Origin: Golubevia sp. BC0850
Lineage: Eukaryota; Basidiomycota; Exobasidiomycetes; Golubeviales; Golubeviaceae
Direction: 5' to 3'
Length of the DNA: 64,000 nucleotides
Assembly: GCA_012976225.1 (NCBI GenBank)
Contig: JAAVVG010000005.1
Coordinates: 1,042,223-1,106,222, forward strand
This document shows, piece by piece, positions 54,416 through 64,000 of the stretch (the first letter of the stretch is position 1; each line of letters begins with the position of its first letter). The notes beneath the pieces were generated by a model that was not told where the DNA came from, ran no database searches, and worked only from the letters and a program-made list of their open reading frames with translations. The translations under genes and the position numbers were made by a program.

Positions 54416-57400
54416 TTAAGCTTGATGTTTGGAGGGTCTTGATGGATTGCTTTGTTCGAAGTGAAGTACAGCTTCATCATCGTCATCGAAGTCATCAGCA
54501 GAGACCCAAGAGTTTTCTGTGGAGTCATAGTCTTTCCAGGAAACAAAGTATTGAAGTTTCTTGTGTCGAAGTCTTGAGTCTAGAATCCCTTGAATCTCGA
54601 AGTGATCTTCTCCGTCAATGACGTCGGGTGGTGGTGGTGGTGGAAGCTGTCTGGAAGGGAAAGTGTTTGAGATCCATGGTTCAAGAAGAGAGACATGAAA
54701 GGTGTTGTGGATTTTCATTTGAGGAGGTAACTCAAGCTGATAAGCTACTGAGTTAACTTGCTTGATCACTTTGAAGGGCCCAAGAAAACGATTGCCTAGC
54801 TTCTGGGTGGGTCTTTGAGAAGGAAGGTTTTTGCTTGATAATTTGACTAGTTGTCCAACTTCAAAGACAACAGACTTGCGATGGCGGTTGGCGTTTTCTG
54901 TGTAGCGATGTTGCGCCTTTTTCAATGTTTCTTTTGCAATAGCTTGACTGTTTTGAAGGATCTCGATAAGTTTTGAGGCAGCAGGGACTGGTGAGTCCAT
55001 AATAGTGAGATCGGATCTTGGATGGAAGCCATGAAGCAAAAAGAACGGAGATTGCTTTGTGGATGAACTTGGAGAGTTGTTGTACGCAAACTCTGCTAGG
55101 GGGAGCAGCTTTGCCCAATTGTCTTGAAGGTGGGTAGTGTGCACTCGAAGATACTGCTCTAAGATTTGATTGATCCGTTCCGTTTGACCATTTGTCTGGG
55201 GATGGAAAGCTGTTGACAGGAGAGATTGGATCTGGGCCTGTCTTTGAACTTCTTTCCAAAATTGAGCTGTGAATGTGGAGCCTCGGTCCAAGACAATGGT
55301 GTCTGGAAGTCCATGAAGCTTGAGGACATTGTTGATGAATTGTTGAGCTAGATGCATTGCAGTGTCTGAGGTGGATGCTGGAACAAAGTGTGCCATTTTG
55401 GAAAATCTGTCAACGAAAACCAAGATGGCATCAAAACCTTCACTTTTGGGAAGGGCCACTATATGGTCCATCGACATGGAAGACCATGGTCTATCTGGAA
55501 TGGGTAGTGGCTGTAGAAGACCATTTGGCTTGTGATGGTGAACTTTGGTGCGTTGGCATCTCGGACATTGGCTGACATACTTTCCAACATCCTTTGACAT
55601 TCCAGGCCAGGTGCAAGAGCGAGGGAGAAGCTCTACTAGTTTGTCTCGTCCCGGATGTCCAGCAAAGTGGCTGTCATGTGCTTGTTCTAAGATCTTGGTG
55701 CAAACAACTTCGTTTTCTGGGACACAAAGTTGGTGTTGATGGAATAAGAGACCAGACTGGACGCTGTATTCTTTTGGTAGAGGATTCTGAATGATTGACT
55801 GGAGTTGTGGATCTTGAGTGGTGGCTCGAAGTAGTTGGTCTTGAAGATTCAGATGGTCACGACTTGCCTGAGTAGAGGAGATCGATACATGTTTGTCATT
55901 TTCCAGTATTTGTAGTGGCTTGAGAACTTGTCTTGCTTCTTCTCTTATGGCTCGCCCCTCTTCTAAGAGATCGGAGCGGCGGGATAAGGCATCAGCCTTG
56001 TTGTTGAGGTGGCCAGGTCTGTAGATGAGGTTAAATTGATAGTTGCTCAGGGAGTTGTGGCAGCGCTGGTGACGAAGAGTAAGGTGTTTTTGAGGTTGAA
56101 GGAAATAAGTGAGGTTCTTGTGATCTGTGTAGATGTTGAAAGGGACGCTTAAGGGTTGAAGATAGTGTCGCCAATGTTCCAGGGACTTAACAATTGCAAG
56201 TAGCTCCTTGTCGCCTGTTAAATAGTTAACTTTGGCAGGCACCATGGAGCGTGAATAGAACGCCACTGGATGCATTTTCCTAGAGGTTGGGTCACGTTGG
56301 CTTAAGATGGCAGAGATTGCATAGTTGGACGCATCTGTCTCTACAATGGTTTCTCGATCTTGGTGGTAATGTTGGAGGATCGGGGCAGAAGCGAAGCATT
56401 GCTTGAGGTGTTCAAAAGCTTTGGTTGCCTTTGTATCGAAGTTGAATGTTACCCCTTTTCTGAGTAGATGAGTCATAGGTTGAGTGGTTCTGGAATAGCC
56501 AGTGATGAAACGGCGATAGAAGTTGGCAAAGCCCAGGAAAGCTTGGAGTTCTGTGATGTTTGTAGGGGCTGGCCAGGAAGTAACTGCTTTGACCTTGTCT
56601 TGAGACATTGAGACACCAGAAGGTGAGATGATGTAGCCAAGGTACTCAGTGGAAGTGCAGTGGAAGTCGCATTTTTCCGCTTTACAGTAGAGTGCATTAT
56701 CCATAAGACGTTGAAGGACCTCTGAAACATGTTGTTGATGCTCTTCTTTATTGTCAGAGAAGATGAGGATATCATCAAGGTAGACTAAGACAGTGACATC
56801 CAGGAGGTCTTGAAAGATATGATTCATTAGGGCTTGAAAAGTTGCAGGTGCGTTGGTGAGGCCAAATGGCATCACTAGGGACTCGAAGTGGCCATAGCGT
56901 GTGCGGAAAGCTGTTTTCCATTCATCTCCTTTCTTTATGCGAACCAGGTTATATGCTCCACGAAGATCCAGTTTAGTGAATATTTTGGCGTGGCGAATCC
57001 TGTCCAAGTAGTCAGAGATGAGTGGTAAGGCAAGTCGATTCTTCTTTGTGATTGCATTAAGGCCTCGATAGTCTACGCAGAGTCGGAGTTCTCCAGATTT
57101 CTTTTTTACAAACAGGACTGGCGCGCCGGCAGAGGATTTTGAGGCGCGGATGAATCCTTTGTTCAGGTTTTCTTTGATGAAGTCTCGTAGAGCGGCCAAT
57201 TCTGGCTCTGATAGATTGTAAAGTCGTCCAAAAGGTGGATTGGTATTGGCTTCGAGGTCGATACTGTGATCATGGTTTGCATGTTGAGGGAGCTTGTCTG
57301 CAAGTGTCTTCGAGAAAGCTCCCAGATACTTGTGGTATTCTTGAGGTAGGGATTCTTTGATGCTCTGGAGGTACTCCGGCGGGTCTGGGATTGAATCCGG

Positions 57401-57886
57401 AAGGTGAGCTACACCAGAAGAAGCAGGTTGCGCAACTGGTCTGCGAGGTTGCTCGATTGTCCCAACAGATGATAGTATTTCTTCAGAGGTAGCGACCCAT
57501 CCGTAAGAGCTACAATCTCTGAGTAGGTAAGCCATATGGGGGCCCGATACTAGGCTTACTTGGAAATTTAGCTTTATTGGGGTATTTACTCTCACTTTGC
57601 TTGTTTCTGCAGATTCTTGAAGAGGGTTCGTGACTACAGGAGCTGGTAGTGGCACTGTTACTTGGGCTTGATGTGATGCTAAGGTGCTCAGAGAAGGCTT
57701 TGGTCTCAAAGCATTCTTGTGACTTGAGGGGTTCTTGGAACTTGAGGACTTGGATGGGACTTCAGGTGGTGTTTGACTTGATCTTTGAAAAGCGAGGTGT
57801 GGGAGCATAGTATTTATGGCATGTGTGACTGAGGTTTCTTGAGGAGCAATGGTTCTTGTTTCTTGAGAGTTGACAATTTTAGGTTG
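54416..57886 (-). CDS. pol: Pol polyprotein of the chromovirus (RT, RNase H, integrase, chromodomain)
   Basis: Open from just after a TAG at 57887-57889 to 54416; the first ATG is at 57808, giving 1130 residues. Reverse transcriptase lies at about residues 215-400 with the active site YLDD near 342. RNase H covers about 490-600 (ETDAS). Integrase has an HHCC zinc finger (about 710-752) and a DDE core with Asp in SMDHIVAL, Asp in VLDRGSTF and Glu in QTERINQ. A chromodomain closes the protein (about 1060-1110: [20 protein letters not shown], in part). In active elements pol is made as a fusion with gag-pro by frameshift or readthrough; here a stop lies upstream. Confidence 0.93.
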   Translation of the reverse strand, partial: QPKIVNSQETRTIAPQETSVTHAINTMLPHLAFQRSSQTPPEVPSKSSSSKNPSSHKNALRPKPSLSTLASHQAQVTVPLPAPVVTNPLQESAETSKVRVNTPIKLNFQVSLVSGPHMAYLLRDCSSYGWVATSEEILSSVGTIEQPRRPVAQPASSGVAHLPDSIPDPPEYLQSIKESLPQEYHKYLGAFSKTLADKLPQHANHDHSIDLEANTNPPFGRLYNLSEPELAALRDFIKENLNKGFIRASKSSAGAPVLFVKKKSGELRLCVDYRGLNAITKKNRLALPLISDYLDRIRHAKIFTKLDLRGAYNLVRIKKGDEWKTAFRTRYGHFESLVMPFGLTNAPATFQALMNHIFQDLLDVTVLVYLDDILIFSDNKEEHQQHVSEVLQRLMDNALYCKAEKCDFHCTSTEYLGYIISPSGVSMSQDKVKAVTSWPAPTNITELQAFLGFANFYRRFITGYSRTTQPMTHLLRKGVTFNFDTKATKAFEHLKQCFASAPILQHYHQDRETIVETDASNYAISAILSQRDPTSRKMHPVAFYSRSMVPAKVNYLTGDKELLAIVKSLEHWRHYLQPLSVPFNIYTDHKNLTYFLQPQKHLTLRHQRCHNSLSNYQFNLIYRPGHLNNKADALSRRSDLLEEGRAIREEARQVLKPLQILENDKHVSISSTQASRDHLNLQDQLLRATTQDPQLQSIIQNPLPKEYSVQSGLLFHQHQLCVPENEVVCTKILEQAHDSHFAGHPGRDKLVELLPRSCTWPGMSKDVGKYVSQCPRCQRTKVHHHKPNGLLQPLPIPDRPWSSMSMDHIVALPKSEGFDAILVFVDRFSKMAHFVPASTSDTAMHLAQQFINNVLKLHGLPDTIVLDRGSTFTAQFWKEVQRQAQIQSLLSTAFHPQTNGQTERINQILEQYLRVHTTHLQDNWAKLLPLAEFAYNNSPSSSTKQSPFFLLHGFHPRSDLTIMDSPVPAASKLIEILQNSQAIAKETLKKAQHRYTENANRHRKSVVFEVGQLVKLSSKNLPSQRPTQKLGNRFLGPFKVIKQVNSVAYQLELPPQMKIHNTFHVSLLEPWISNTFPSRQLPPPPPPDVIDGEDHFEIQGILDSRLRHKKLQYFVSWKDYDSTENSWVSADDFDDDDEAVLHFEQSNPSRPSKHQA

Positions 57887-58344
57887 CTAGCTCTTAGCTG
57901 CCAGTCCTATTGCAAGTGGCATGGCATTGACTGCGGTTCTAGAAGTTTGGCAGGAGGTGTGGCAAAAGGTAGAGTTGAAGGAAAGGGAATTTGTGCGCCA
58001 ATTGATGTCTGGATTGTGTTTCTTTAACCAAGGGGTGCCGAGAATGAGTTTCAGGTGATCTAGTTCATGATCTTGAGTGTAAAAGTGGCATAGTGAGTGA
58101 CTGGGGAGGCAAATGGAGTTCCATTTGCTGTGTAGAATTGGCAAGGTTTTGGAAGTGGAAAAATGGGTAGGTGATTTGAAAGGACCAGATCTTTATGGAT
58201 CAAGTTGACTTCTGCACCACCATCAACAAGTGCGTGGCTAGAGACGTTGATATTTTGATGTTGAAGTTGGCAAGGTAGGAAGATGCGGTCCATAGAGGTG
58301 GGTTCTAGAGCGAGGGATTGGGATTGGATAGGGGAGGCTTTCAA
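57887..58344 (-). pseudogene. Retropepsin region of the chromovirus, frame-shifted
   Basis: The active-site strand ALVDGGAEVNLIHKDLV lies in the frame open at 58060-58344, while the C-terminal part LKLILGTPWLKKHNPDINW is in another frame (57887-58144), the one that runs on into pol. The switch falls near 58075-58100 and there is no intron signal, so a one-base change is likely. A TAG at 57887-57889 (followed by CAA) separates this frame from pol. Confidence 0.8.
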
Positions 58345-58352
58345 AGTTTGAC

Positions 58353-59429
58353 TCAGGCGCTCTCCTGGCTTTCCTGGTCTTTGAGAAAATCCGGATTGCT
58401 AGACTTGATGTCATACACTTCGGTTTTGAAGAAGCGTCTTTTACTTGCAGGGCAATTGGCTGCCATATGTCCCTTTGCACCACAGTATAGGCAGAGGTTT
58501 AGTTGCCTTCTGCGTTGTTTCTCTTCTGTGGTCAGTGGTCCGCGACGAGTAGTCTTGGCTAGGGTGTCGATATACATAGGAGTATAGGAAGTGTTGGGTC
58601 CGAGTTGAGGCTGTACCGGCTTGGGGTTCCAAGTGTTGTTGCCTGTGTTCTTGTCCCAGGGAGTAGGAGCATTGAAAGGGTGTACGGCTGAGATGCGATT
58701 GTTCTGAGGTTGTCTTGATCCGATGTTGGTCATTTGGTCCTCAATGTACTCGGCTTGTTGCATGAGAGAGGCCAAGTTGTCAGACTTAAAGTTGATTAAT
58801 GCCATACGAATGTGGTTCTTGAGGCCCTGTTGGAAATGTTCACTTTGAATGGACTCTGGTAAGGAGTCGGGCAAACGTCCCAAGAGGCTGCGAAACTCTC
58901 TGACATAGTTGTGGACAGAGGTGCTCTGGCGGAGCTGTATCCATTCTTGGTAGATGAGACGATTGTTTTCAGGATTTCCAAATTGCTTGATGAACTCTTT
59001 CTTGAAAGCAGCCCAGTCTCTCATCCATTCAGGTGATTGGTTCTTATCTACAAGATCAAGCTGCTGAGCTAACCATACTTGCGCTGGGGAGTTGGTAGTT
59101 AGGAAAGTATAGGTCATGTTGATGCAAGTAGGCAGATCCATGGTTCCGGAACTTGTGTGGAAGTAGACGTCTAATGAGCGTAGAAAGTTCTCCGTTTCGG
59201 CTTGGGATCTGGCATAACCGGCAAACTTGTCAGGCATGGCACCTTTGGGTGTGTTAGGGAGCCTTGCTCCATAGGGTTCTTGTTTGTCTTGCTTGGCTAG
59301 TGTTTGGGCTTGATGATCCTGTAGTTGACGTTGGATTTCTTGAAAGCCTGTGAGCAAGCTATTGTTGTTCTGTTCTATGACTTGTTGCAGGAATTGAGCC
59401 AACTCTGGGACATTGGTGTTTTCGGACAT
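58353..59429 (-). CDS. gag: Gag of the chromovirus
   Basis: 358 residues starting 41 bases after the 5' LTR. It holds a retrotransposon-gag capsid domain (about residues 100-200: AFKKEFIKQFG, LRQSTSVHNYVREFRSLL) and near the end one CCHC zinc knuckle (CLYCGAKGHMAANC). The reading frame is intact. Gag packages the element RNA into particles. Confidence 0.92.
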   Translation of the reverse strand: MSENTNVPELAQFLQQVIEQNNNSLLTGFQEIQRQLQDHQAQTLAKQDKQEPYGARLPNTPKGAMPDKFAGYARSQAETENFLRSLDVYFHTSSGTMDLPTCINMTYTFLTTNSPAQVWLAQQLDLVDKNQSPEWMRDWAAFKKEFIKQFGNPENNRLIYQEWIQLRQSTSVHNYVREFRSLLGRLPDSLPESIQSEHFQQGLKNHIRMALINFKSDNLASLMQQAEYIEDQMTNIGSRQPQNNRISAVHPFNAPTPWDKNTGNNTWNPKPVQPQLGPNTSYTPMYIDTLAKTTRRGPLTTEEKQRRRQLNLCLYCGAKGHMAANCPASKRRFFKTEVYDIKSSNPDFLKDQESQESA

Positions 59430-59469
59430 GACTTGCTGATTCAGAACTGGCTGGATTGATCTGATATTC

Positions 59470-59863
59470 TGTAACGGGGTTAACTAGTAGAAGATAGGAT
59501 AGGTAGAGTGCTAAGGAGGTAGACTTGAGACTTGACAAAGGCTGAGGGCAGTTGGGAATCAGCGTTGGGAACTTGGTGGCAAAGGCTAAGGGTGGAGTGG
59601 CAAAGACTTGAGGTTGAGACTTGACTTAGGGGACTAAGGAACTTGAGCAGGTAGAAAGGACGTAGGAATTCAATATCAGATGAGGAACTATCTATGTACA
59701 ATTGGGGAGTGCTTTACATATGTTTGAGAGTTAAGAACAAAGGGATTTAGTAACAAAGGTTGGAACAATGTAGCACAGGAACAGGGGCAAGAGAACAAGG
59801 GACAAAGAAACATGGAGACAAAAGAAAGAACAAAGGGGTCAAGGGTACCAAGGATCTGTGACA
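59470..59863 (-). repeat. 5' LTR of the chromovirus
   Basis: 394 bases; same ends as the 3' LTR, with an extra GATAG repeat near 59496 and scattered differences. The target duplication CACCG follows at 59864-59868. Confidence 0.93.
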
Positions 59864-59868
59864 CACCG

Positions 59869-62383
59869 TCTCATCTTGCTGCCTTTACCCAATCAAACCT
59901 CCTGAACCAAGTTTTTTTTCAGATGAAGTTCTCTCCTGTAACCCTTCCATCTATGTCCCTATCTTTGACTGTCAGAATGTGAGGCGGTTTTGACAGGCTC
60001 GCATTCTTTTCATGGACTTTCCAAAACAATGGATGTCTTCTTAACCCCAATGTCCTCAGCAGAAGCTCTGATTTCATCTTTCATCTACATTCCGCAAGTC
60101 AATTTGGCTAGGTAGCACCCCTGAATCCAGCTTCATTTGCTTTTCCTCGAGATGGTCTTCAGACCAAGGTGGGCCACTCGAGTCACAAAACTAGCCCTCA
60201 GGTTGGACTGGAACCAGTGGATGACAGAGAGGCAAGGAAGGTTGAGAAGGAGAAAGTCAAACAACAGAACTAGCGTGCTTTGGAAGGGAATGGAACCTAT
60301 AATCCCAAGAGAGGAGTGCAACCTTGATCAAGGGGAGGTGGGCAAAAGCAGATTCAGCCTAAGATACTGACAAGGAGAGACTTAAGTTGTTACGTGGTCA
60401 AAAGAGAAAGCTGATGAAAAATCTACAAGAAGGAGAGATCTATGTAAGGAATGAGTGGGCATAAGGCAAAGCAAGAGTAAGGCTGGTGGAGAGAGGAAAT
60501 TGGGAGCAACACAGAAGGATGAGAGAGAGAATGTGCGTCCAAGAGGAGACCTCACTCATCCCCTATCACGTGCAAAATCCCCTAATCATCAACGCAATGG
60601 TGAATGTCCTTTTTTTCTGATATCCTTAGTGACTATTGGCGGCAAAAGATCTGAAGACATTTATTCTGCCATTTGAGGATATTATCCCAGAGGTCCAAAA
60701 ACCTATTTCAATGTCACTAGTCAATAGAAATCCTTGAAATGAGCAAAACAAACCAATTTGTGTGGTCCCTCTGATATCTGCAATGTCTCAGTCATCCAGG
60801 GGGCCTTGCAAGATATATGGTTTGGATAGTCGCTAGAGACTTCTTGCCCCTTTTGGGCTGAAAATCTTTCTGTCTCTGACATGTCCTTCTGTACCTAGTG
60901 TTGAAACAGCCGGGAGAGAAGCTGAACCAACAGGGGATCTGATGATCAATGAGAGGATCGAAGAGGTGGTTGAAGAAAAGTAAGAAACAATGCAGAGAAG
61001 AAGAAGAAGTAAATACATGAAAGAATTAGAAAAGAGGGAAAGTGGGCTTCCCCAATGTCTTTGTTGTGTATCTAGAGTTTCATAACATTGACACTACAAA
61101 GTTCGTTTTTCCAAACAACACCTCTTCCTCTCTCTTCTTACATGCAGATGAATGTGAGCCATCCCCCTCACAAGAAATCAAGCCACCTGAGTAAACAAGG
61201 GGAATACTTGTCAAACACCTGAAAGATAAAGACATGAAAAGAGATTGAAAGAGTTTGACAACTTGAAAGTAGTAGGAGAGAAAGAATAGAATCAGAAGGT
61301 TTTGAAACATTTGAAAGAATAAGACTGCTAACAGAGCAAAGAGAAAGAGAAAGAGAGAAGATGGGTGGTCAACCAACATGACCGACTGATAGCATCAGCA
61401 CTAGAAAAATGACCCTGACACAGAGATACCTGGGAAGCATTATCAAGATCTAAATATTGCTCAATGAGAAACAGCTGTACGTTATGAAATGGTGGGTATC
61501 AAAGTTTGCCTGTTATTTTCTCTGTTGCTCTTTTCTTCTTCTTCTCCATCTTTGCTTGCGGTTCTTTCAGGTATGTTCACACATCAAGCACTTAGTTAGG
61601 TATTGCTTTTGTTATAACTAACACTATTCAATATTACTGTTCTTTTGGCAACTGCCTATGTGCGTCTTGCACTCCTGTACGTCTGTCCTAAAGGCAGACC
61701 CAGAAGAAGAAAAATGGAATCAAAATACCACGTGACTTACCAAACACAATACTTTGCTTCCAAGGCGGAAGGGGTTCTCTAATCAGAAAGCTGGAAGTGC
61801 TCGACTTAGGACACATTCACTAGTATCCTCAAACCTGCTTTCCTCTGTAGAGCCCAATGATCTCATCTCCCCTTTTCTATGGAAAGGAAGGACTCCAGAA
61901 TTGTAAAGGTAAAAAAGAGCTCAGGACAAATCAAATGGGCAGACCTCTCCCTTTTTTCTAGTTCCCTCTTTCTTCTTCTGTACTTGAGGTAGGGGGAGCC
62001 CACATACACACTTTTTTTTTAATTTTTTTTGATTTTTATTATTGAGCTTGGGATGATGGAATGCTTTTTACGCACGCGACACCTGATCTGAAGAGCAAAG
62101 TGAAGCAAGTGTAGGACTCTGATGCAATTAATACATCTGATCCAGCAGCCACAAACCTGCCGGACCCCTACCCACTAGAACCAAAACCCAGAGGAAACAA
62201 TCAGTTCTCTGTTGGAGGGTCTGATTTACCTTGAAGAACGAAGGGGGTAGGAAAATTCTTCTAGGTACTCGAAAGATGAAAGAGGAATGGAAGGGAACAT
62301 TAGATTAAAGTTCCTTTGAGCCAGAGACACCAATCAGCCGTATCCTGTGTCCAAATCTCTGCTGGCTGGCATCGTTGTGAAAC
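59869..62383. other. Subtelomeric region without a recognised gene
   Basis: Short open frames only. A T-rich run at about 62012-62040 precedes the second copy of the SINE-like unit (62088-62124). I see no protein domain or RNA in the rest. Confidence 0.4.
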
Positions 62384-62488
62384 TCCCTCTTAGCTCAGGG
62401 GCAGAGCGCGTCACTAGTAGAAAGTATATACCTCTCCTGGTTCTTCAGGCACATGACGAGGTCAGTCGTTCAAATCGGCTAGCGGGAA
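62384..62488 (+). tRNA. tRNA-Thr (AGT) with a 33-base intron
   Basis: Acceptor 62384-62390 pairs with 62481-62487 with one T-C mismatch. D stem GCTC/GAGC, anticodon stem CGTCA/TGACG, variable loop AGGTC, T stem AGTCG/CGGCT and loop TTCAAAT are all well formed. The anticodon AGT is at 62416-62418 and an intron of 33 bases (about 62420-62452) follows position 37. The acceptor mismatch leaves open that it is a drifting copy. Confidence 0.65.
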
Positions 62489-63000
62489 TAATTTTTGCTT
62501 TTGCTCTGCATCACAAAAGCAGGTGTGGGATTCTGCTAGTGCATAACCACAAACATGATCTTTCAAACAGATTGGTCAGTGTCACTCTCTAATCGTTTGC
62601 TGCTACACTCCGTTTGTTCGTTCCTGTGTCTCTCCTAGATTGCGACATTGTGTTTTCCAATGTCATGTCCAATCTAATCGCTCTCTATGTCTCAATGTGC
62701 ACTCCATAAAGAACAAAGATTTGTCTCTTTTGTTGTCTTTATTTCTTTCATACTCCAAAAATCCGCAACAATTGGAAAATACTGATTCTGGAAATGGTGA
62801 CTCAGAGAACAGTAAAAAAAGAGAAGGAGAATGGGATACACTTTGAAAAGTTGGTTTGGTTTGTACAATGAGATGCTAAATTGGGTGATTTTATTTGAGT
62901 CTGAAATAAAAACTGCGCAATGAAACTTGAGAGACGATTGGTTGGAATTTTGGTTTCTAATAGAATAAAAATTAAAACAAAAATAAAAATAAGAATTGGA
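62489..63000. other. Spacer between tRNA-Thr and the LINE relic
   Basis: AT-rich with no recognised gene. A weak third copy of the SINE-like unit (AGCAGGTGTGGGATTCTGC) lies at about 62520-62538. No interstitial TTAGGG array was seen. Confidence 0.4.
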
Positions 63001-63885
63001 AACAAATGTTGATGTTTGATTCTTTGAGCTGGGTTTGAGATTTGAGACTTCTTGCTTTCTCTTCTTGACTTTCTGTACTGCTCTTCTAAGGCAAGGGGGG
63101 TACGTCTGAAGACATGGAAGAGGAAGGAGAAATGATTGAATTTGAAAGATTGGGAATTCTTTGAAAGGCGACTGTCTGTCTTCTCAACAAATTCTTTGAA
63201 ACAAGCTGCTCCAGAATTTGATAGAGTCCTAACTTGTTTCCAGTTGAAGGGGAGATCAAGATCTTGTCTTGGACTCCTTCCAATGCTTGACATGAATGGA
63301 GAGGATGAGATCTGGAGGTTTTGGCATTCTTGCATTAAGGGCAAGTTCCGTCTGCTAGAGGATGGTTGAACTTGAGATGGTACTTGTTGAAATCTCCATG
63401 ACCTGTTTGAACTTGTACTTATCTGGAGAGGATGTGTCTTGGCCAATTCAGATAAAGATTTGAGGTTGTTGAGGGAGGTCAACTTTTCATTTTCCTTAAA
63501 GCATTCTCTTCCTTTCCATTTCTCTTTGAGTTCTCGAATTAATTCCCCATTGTCTGTTCTTCTCTTCTTTGATGCTTCTTTTGCAGGCTGAGAAAGAAGA
63601 AGTTGAGAATTTAGAAGAACTAGAAGTTGAGAATGAGGTTGGATTCATGGCCTCTGTTGCTGCTAACTTGGCTTCTTCATCAGCTACATCATTTCCAGGG
63701 ATGTCTGTATGAGAAGGAATCCATCTTAGTTTGGGTTCATTTTGAAGGAGAGAGATCTAACCATTTCCTGACCTCTTCTTCGAATCCTAAGAATTGGTCT
63801 TGACTTAGATAAGAGACGAGAAGAACGGAGGGTGGTCAACAACGTAGAGCATGATCGGACAGCTCAAGTGAGGAATCAAAAGAAA
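63000..63885 (-). mobile_element. Decayed LINE (non-LTR retrotransposon) C-terminal fragment at the telomere
   Basis: On the minus strand, near 63660-63740, LRWIPSHTDIPGNDVADEEAK is (in essence) the end of a retroelement RNase H domain. Further along, near 63280-63420, TGHGDFNKYHLKFNHPLADG and a C-x2-C, H, C pattern match the zinc-binding end of LINE ORF2. Stops and frame changes interrupt it, so it is dead. Its 3' end points inward and its truncated 5' end abuts the telomere repeats. Confidence 0.7.
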
Positions 63886-63890
63886 AGTCA

Positions 63891-64000
63891 GGGTTAGGGT
63901 TAGGGTTAGGGTTAGGGTTAGGGTTAGGGTTAGGGTTAGGGTTAGGGTTAGGGTTAGGGTTAGGGTTAGGGTTAGGGTTAGGGTTAGGGTTAGGGTTAGG
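63891..64000 (+). repeat. Telomere repeat (TTAGGG)n
   Basis: 110 bases, just over 18 uninterrupted units, running to the window end with the G-rich strand 5' to 3' outward. This marks a chromosome terminus. Confidence 0.98.

Larger units (their letters stand above)
53992..59863 (-). mobile_element. Full-length Ty3/Gypsy chromovirus retrotransposon
   Basis: 5872 bases on the minus strand: LTRs at 53992-54381 and 59470-59863, a perfect 5-base target duplication CACCG (53987-53991 and 59864-59868), TG...CA ends and a polypurine tract next to the 3' LTR (54386-54396 on the complement). Gag, protease, reverse transcriptase, RNase H, integrase and a C-terminal chromodomain are present in that order. 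LTRs differ by a 4-base repeat and roughly a dozen substitutions or small indels, so insertion is fairly recent. The pro-pol part has a frameshift and an in-frame TAG. Confidence 0.95.

Noticed and set aside
55357-55794. Plus-strand open frames inside the retrotransposon
   Set aside because: They are antisense to integrase and have no features of a gene.
62802-63482. 226-codon minus-strand open frame near the telomere
   Set aside because: The meaningful LINE-like sequence is in a different frame over the same bases; this frame is open by chance.
1-64000. CRISPR arrays, rRNA genes or bacterial-type operons
   Set aside because: None seen; the only regular short repeat array is the telomere, and gene structure is eukaryotic.

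Overview
The window is the right-hand end of a fungal chromosome. It finishes in 110 bases of TTAGGG repeats (63891-64000) with the G-rich strand pointing outward, as at a native telomere. Protein-coding genes have many short introns with GTGAGT-like donors. The gene content fits a basidiomycete: an LRR-PP2C-cyclase adenylate cyclase, PBS2-type MAPKK, DBP10, ELP6, GPI10, and a chromodomain Ty3/Gypsy element. I cannot name the species; a pucciniomycete-type yeast is only a guess.

Layout. 1-4219: 3' part of adenylate cyclase. 4220-8557: gene relics and LRR-family pseudogene copy A. 8790-19607: a HAD phosphatase, a secreted dibasic-site polyprotein (copy 1) and the DBP10 helicase, bracketed by a 1.2 kb inverted repeat. 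20054-24689: LRR fragment B, ELP6 and glyoxalase I. 25048-37619: PBS2, GPI10 and an arrestin-like gene, bracketed by a second inverted repeat of 1.65 kb made of LRR copies C and D. 38484-43708: secreted polyprotein copy 2, then LRR copy E cut by a Ty3 relic. 44341-52081: a short-chain dehydrogenase, a broken alpha/beta hydrolase and a GH20 hexosaminidase. 53601-64000: repeat-rich subtelomere with two intron-containing tRNA genes, a full-length chromovirus with target-site duplication, a LINE relic and the telomere.

Two themes stand out. First, conserved housekeeping genes (cAMP and HOG signalling, ribosome biogenesis, Elongator, GPI anchors) sit among recently copied blocks. Tracts of 0.6 to 1.65 kb show no difference I could find, introns and intergenic DNA included, while their flanks are clearly diverged; this is the signature of recent ectopic conversion or break-induced copying. 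Second, the paired secreted genes encode a signal peptide followed by four modules of about 60 residues separated by Lys-Arg or Arg-Arg sites, each with a Gly/Ala-rich hydrophobic stretch and an acidic tail. This looks like an undescribed Kex2-processed peptide family and is the most interesting candidate in the window.

Exon boundaries were worked out by eye from GT-AG signals, reading-frame continuity and remembered family features; no alignment or RNA data were available.
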